From: Gammaproteobacteria bacterium
GTDB taxonomy: Bacteria > Pseudomonadota > Gammaproteobacteria > Competibacterales > Competibacteraceae
DNA length: 8,152 nucleotides
Assembly (NCBI GenBank): GCA_003562535.1
Contig: PWUP01000071.1
Coordinates: 1 to 8,152 of the forward strand
Direction: 5' to 3'
The first letter of the stretch is position 1. Every line of letters starts with the position of its first letter. Shown here one piece after another: positions 5,883 to 8,152 of the stretch. Position numbers and translations under genes: made by a program. The notes beneath the pieces were generated by a model. It was not told the origin of the DNA and did no database searches. It saw only the letters and a list, made by a program, of their open reading frames with translations.

Positions 5883-7733
5883 ATGAAACACATACCCGGT
5901 GCATGGTGGGGATTCGGCCTTATGGCCGTGCTGCTGGTGCTGCTGATGATCCAAGTCGATCGCCAGTGGCAGCGCATGACCGATATGACCCGCATCATGC
6001 AAGAGCAGTCCGAAGACATCCGGCGCACCCGCAATCTGCTGCGTGATCTCGAACAGACGGTGCGCAGCGGACAGTTCCAAGGGCTGGAGGTGACGACGCC
6101 AGCCAGCAGGATGCCGGATGCCTTTGAGCGTGCCCGCCGTGCCAGCGAGCAGCCGGACTATGCCAGCGGCGACTGGCTGATGCTGGCCTTTGCCACCGGT
6201 TTGCGCACCATCACCCCATTGGTGTCTGCGGATGCTTACGCCAGCGAAGTCCAAAACTACGTCCTTGAGCCGCTGATCGCCCGCGATCCTGAGACTCTGG
6301 AATGGCGCGGACTGATTGCCGAGGACTGGACGGTATCCGAGGATGGCAAAACCCTGACCTTCCGGCTGCGCCGCGATGTGACGTTTTCCGACGGCAGACC
6401 GCTGACGGCCTATGATGTGCAGTTTACTTTCGAGTTCATCATGAACGAGGCGATTGCCGCACCCCGCAGCCGTGCCTATCTGGCCCGCATCGAGCGGGTG
6501 ACTGCGCTCGATGACCACACGGTCGAGTTCTATTTCGCCGAACCTTATTTCAACAGTTTGCAACTGGCCGGTGGCCTGCAAGTCCTGCCGACGCATTTTT
6601 ACCAGCGCTATCTTGATGATCCGCGCACGTTCAACGAAAGCCGCGGCCTGCTGCTCGGTTCCGGCCCGTACCGGCTCAGCGATCCCGAGAACTGGACTCC
6701 GGATCAAGGCCGCGTGGAGCTGGAGCGCAATCCGCGTTACTGGGGGCCGGTTGACCCGCCCTTCGGTCGCATTGTGTGGCGGGTGATCGAAAACGACAGC
6801 GCCCGGCTCACAACGTTTCGCAACCAGGACATCGATCTTTATAATGCCCGACCGCGTGAGTACCAGCGGCTGCGTGATGACCAGGGACTCATGGCGCGCA
6901 CTCAGCATTTTGAATACATGAGTCCGACAGCGGGTTATAGCTACATCGCCTGGAATCAGGCGCGGGACGGTGAAGCAACGCGCTTTGCCGATCCTCGGGT
7001 GCGTCGGGCCATGAGCCTGATAACCGATGTGGATCGGCTCATCGATGAAGTATTTCTCGGCTATGCTGAGCGGGCCGTCAGCCCATTCAGTCCGCGTTCG
7101 CCGCAGCATGATCCGGCTAATGAACCGATGGCCTTTGATCTGGAACAGGCGCGGGCGCTGCTCGCTGAGGCGGGTTACACGGATCGCAACGGTGACGGCA
7201 TCCTGCAGGGGCCGGACGGTGATAATTTCGAGTTCGAGCTGACGTTTTTTCAGGACAATGAGGATACCCGGCGGATGGTGCTGTTGCTGCGCGATCTGTA
7301 CGCACGAGCCGGTGTGGTCATGCGGCCACGTCCTACTGAATGGTCGGTGATGCTGGAGAACCTGCGGCAGAAAGATTTCGACGCCATCACTCTGGGCTGG
7401 ACTTCGGGCATTGAGATTGACATCTTCCAGATGTTTCATTCCTCACAGACGGTCGAAGGCGGCGACAACTTCATGAACTATCGCAACCCTGAGCTGGATG
7501 CGCTGATCGACGCCGCCCGAGCCGAAGTCGATGAAGACACACGCATGACGCTGTGGCGTCAGGCCGAGCGCGTTCTAATTGAGGATCAACCTTATACCTT
7601 CTTGTTTCGCCGTTACACCTTAGCCTTTGTCGATGAGCGCATCGCCAATATCGAGAACACCGCCCTCGGCCTCAATCTGCTGACGGTGCCCATCGAGGTG
7701 TACGTTCCTATGGCCGGACAACGCAGGCGTTAA
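5883..7733 (+). CDS. Membrane-anchored family 5 solute-binding protein (peptide/oligopeptide type)
   Basis: This is a 616-residue protein with an SBP_bac_5 fold, the class that captures peptides, nickel or sugars for ABC importers. Residues 8-24 form one hydrophobic helix with no lipobox cysteine or clear cleavage site, so it probably stays as an inner-membrane anchor. Residues 25-62 are charged and heptad-like (RRTRNLLRDLEQ), a likely coiled coil. The binding domain covers about 97-605, with the family signature around 160-184 (FRLRRDVTFSDGRPLTAYDV), GSGPYRL (259-265) and DPRVRRAMSLITDVDRLI (370-387). DRNGDGILQG (434-443) looks like a Ca-binding loop and is common in the family. ATG 5883 or the adjacent GTG 5880 is the start; an in-frame TAG at 5865-5867 blocks longer ones. 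It lies 31 bp after prtE. No permease or ATPase of an importer is nearby. Ligand unknown. Codon use is more GC-rich than its neighbours. Confidence 0.85.
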   Translation: MKHIPGAWWGFGLMAVLLVLLMIQVDRQWQRMTDMTRIMQEQSEDIRRTRNLLRDLEQTVRSGQFQGLEVTTPASRMPDAFERARRASEQPDYASGDWLMLAFATGLRTITPLVSADAYASEVQNYVLEPLIARDPETLEWRGLIAEDWTVSEDGKTLTFRLRRDVTFSDGRPLTAYDVQFTFEFIMNEAIAAPRSRAYLARIERVTALDDHTVEFYFAEPYFNSLQLAGGLQVLPTHFYQRYLDDPRTFNESRGLLLGSGPYRLSDPENWTPDQGRVELERNPRYWGPVDPPFGRIVWRVIENDSARLTTFRNQDIDLYNARPREYQRLRDDQGLMARTQHFEYMSPTAGYSYIAWNQARDGEATRFADPRVRRAMSLITDVDRLIDEVFLGYAERAVSPFSPRSPQHDPANEPMAFDLEQARALLAEAGYTDRNGDGILQGPDGDNFEFELTFFQDNEDTRRMVLLLRDLYARAGVVMRPRPTEWSVMLENLRQKDFDAITLGWTSGIEIDIFQMFHSSQTVEGGDNFMNYRNPELDALIDAARAEVDEDTRMTLWRQAERVLIEDQPYTFLFRRYTLAFVDERIANIENTALGLNLLTVPIEVYVPMAGQRRR

Positions 7734-7737
7734 AAGA

Positions 7738-7762
7738 CAGCTCCCTCTCCCTTTGGGAGCTG
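7738..7762 (-). terminator. Intrinsic terminator between convergent units, strongest leftward
   Basis: A perfect 8-bp stem, arms CAGCTCCC and GGGAGCTG, encloses a 9-nt loop. On the - strand it is followed at once by TCTTTT, so it is a canonical intrinsic terminator for the broken gene ending at 7777. On the + strand no T-run follows, though it lies 4 nt after the stop of the solute-binding protein and may slow polymerase there. Confidence 0.6.
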
Positions 7763-7776
7763 ACTATTACCCACAA

Positions 7777-8152
7777 CTATTTTAGTACCGTTTGAACCCG
7801 TTGACCGGCACGGAATCCAGCCACGAGCAAAGACAACGCCTGTAATCCCCGCTAGAGGGTGCGCACTCCGGGCATCGCAGCGCGCTTACGATTCAACAGT
7901 AGCGCTTGAGTGATGGTGAGTTCATCGGGCGAGATCCGTGGTTGTTTTTGGCCAAAGTGCGCCACCAACGCCGCGGCCTCATCGGGCTGCAAGACCTCAT
8001 AGGTATCTCCTTATTGATCCATAATCACACGGAACGGAACATCCCGAAACGTACCGCCCGATTGCAACACCGGCCCCACTGACCAGCACTGCCCTTTTTC
8101 TAACTTGGTTAATCGGTGCGCCCAGTCATTTTTCGACTCCGGGGTGGCTTGC
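7777..8152 (-). pseudogene. Decayed 3' end of an unidentified gene, two in-frame stops
   Basis: Read from 8151 leftward, one frame gives 46 protein-like residues (including WAHRLTKLEKGQCWSVG and FRDVPFRVIMDQ), then TAA (8011-8013), then 52 more residues (GDTYEVLQPDEAAAL to MPGVRTL), then TAG (7852-7854), then 24 more (RGLQALSLLVAGFRAGQRV to VLK), then the final TAG (7777-7779). All three pieces share one frame and look like ordinary coding sequence, so single-base changes to stop codons are the simplest explanation. No frameshift is needed. The leftward terminator at 7738-7762 stands 14 bp beyond the last stop, as for the original gene end. I do not recognise the family. If only the first stop is native, the product simply ends at 8011. 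Sequencing error at two sites is less likely. The 5' part is outside the window. Confidence 0.6.

Noticed and set aside
5802..7439. 545-codon open frame on the - strand
   Set aside because: It lies fully opposite the solute-binding protein and the end of prtE, its translation lacks domain features, and it results from the GC-rich codon use of the + strand gene.
7894..8001. 35-codon frame after AAGGAG with ATG at 8001 (- strand)
   Set aside because: Its R/S/P-rich translation is not protein-like, while the overlapping frame that continues the broken gene is.
7852..8152. Stop-codon reassignment or recoding as the cause of the in-frame stops
   Set aside because: Both TAA and TAG occur internally, while other genes in the window end normally in TAA, TAG and TGA, so a changed code is not supported.
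1..8152. CRISPR array or tandem repeats
   Set aside because: No regularly spaced direct repeats were seen on reading the whole window; only isolated inverted repeats are present.

Overview
The window looks like a chromosomal stretch from a Gram-negative proteobacterium, most likely a gammaproteobacterium. The reasons are a single-domain glyoxalase I with the proteobacterial ligand set, a Mn-type superoxide dismutase, and a type I secretion ABC/HlyD pair of the PrtD/PrtE class, which needs an outer membrane. No rRNA, tRNA or taxonomic marker is present, so the lineage is an inference from protein style.

Layout. Positions 2-88 hold the last 28 codons of a gene that enters from the left. They read like the tail of an IscB-type RNA-guided nuclease. 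Two stem-loops follow (88-104 and 116-135), as expected for the right end of an IS200/IS605-like element. Only 16 nt after the second stem, an MFS permease gene starts on the + strand (152-1441). An 11-bp stem-loop (1452-1481) separates it from a convergent pair on the - strand: sodA (1504-2109) and, upstream of it, gloA (2204-2644). The 94-bp gap between gloA and sodA carries a candidate sodA promoter whose -35 lies inside a perfect 8-bp inverted repeat.

From 2767 to 7733 the + strand carries a tight three-gene cluster: a PrtD-type ABC exporter, a PrtE/HlyD-type membrane fusion protein 13 bp later, and 31 bp later a family 5 peptide/oligopeptide-binding protein. The binding protein is tethered by an N-terminal membrane helix plus a likely coiled coil instead of a lipobox. 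The first two genes form the inner-membrane half of a type I secretion system. No TolC-like partner or RTX substrate is in the window. The binding protein is an unexpected companion, and its leucine codon use differs sharply from its neighbours.

The right end (7777-8152) contains the decayed 3' end of an unidentified gene on the - strand. One reading frame stays protein-like across two in-frame stops (TAA at 8011-8013, TAG at 7852-7854). A stem-loop at 7738-7762, followed by a T-rich tract only on the - strand, appears to be its original terminator. It now sits between two convergent units.

The most interesting points are the mobile-element end abutting the MFS start, the operator-like palindrome on the sodA promoter, the type I exporter joined to an anchored solute-binding protein, and the multiply interrupted reading frame at the right edge. 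No new defence system or CRISPR array is visible.
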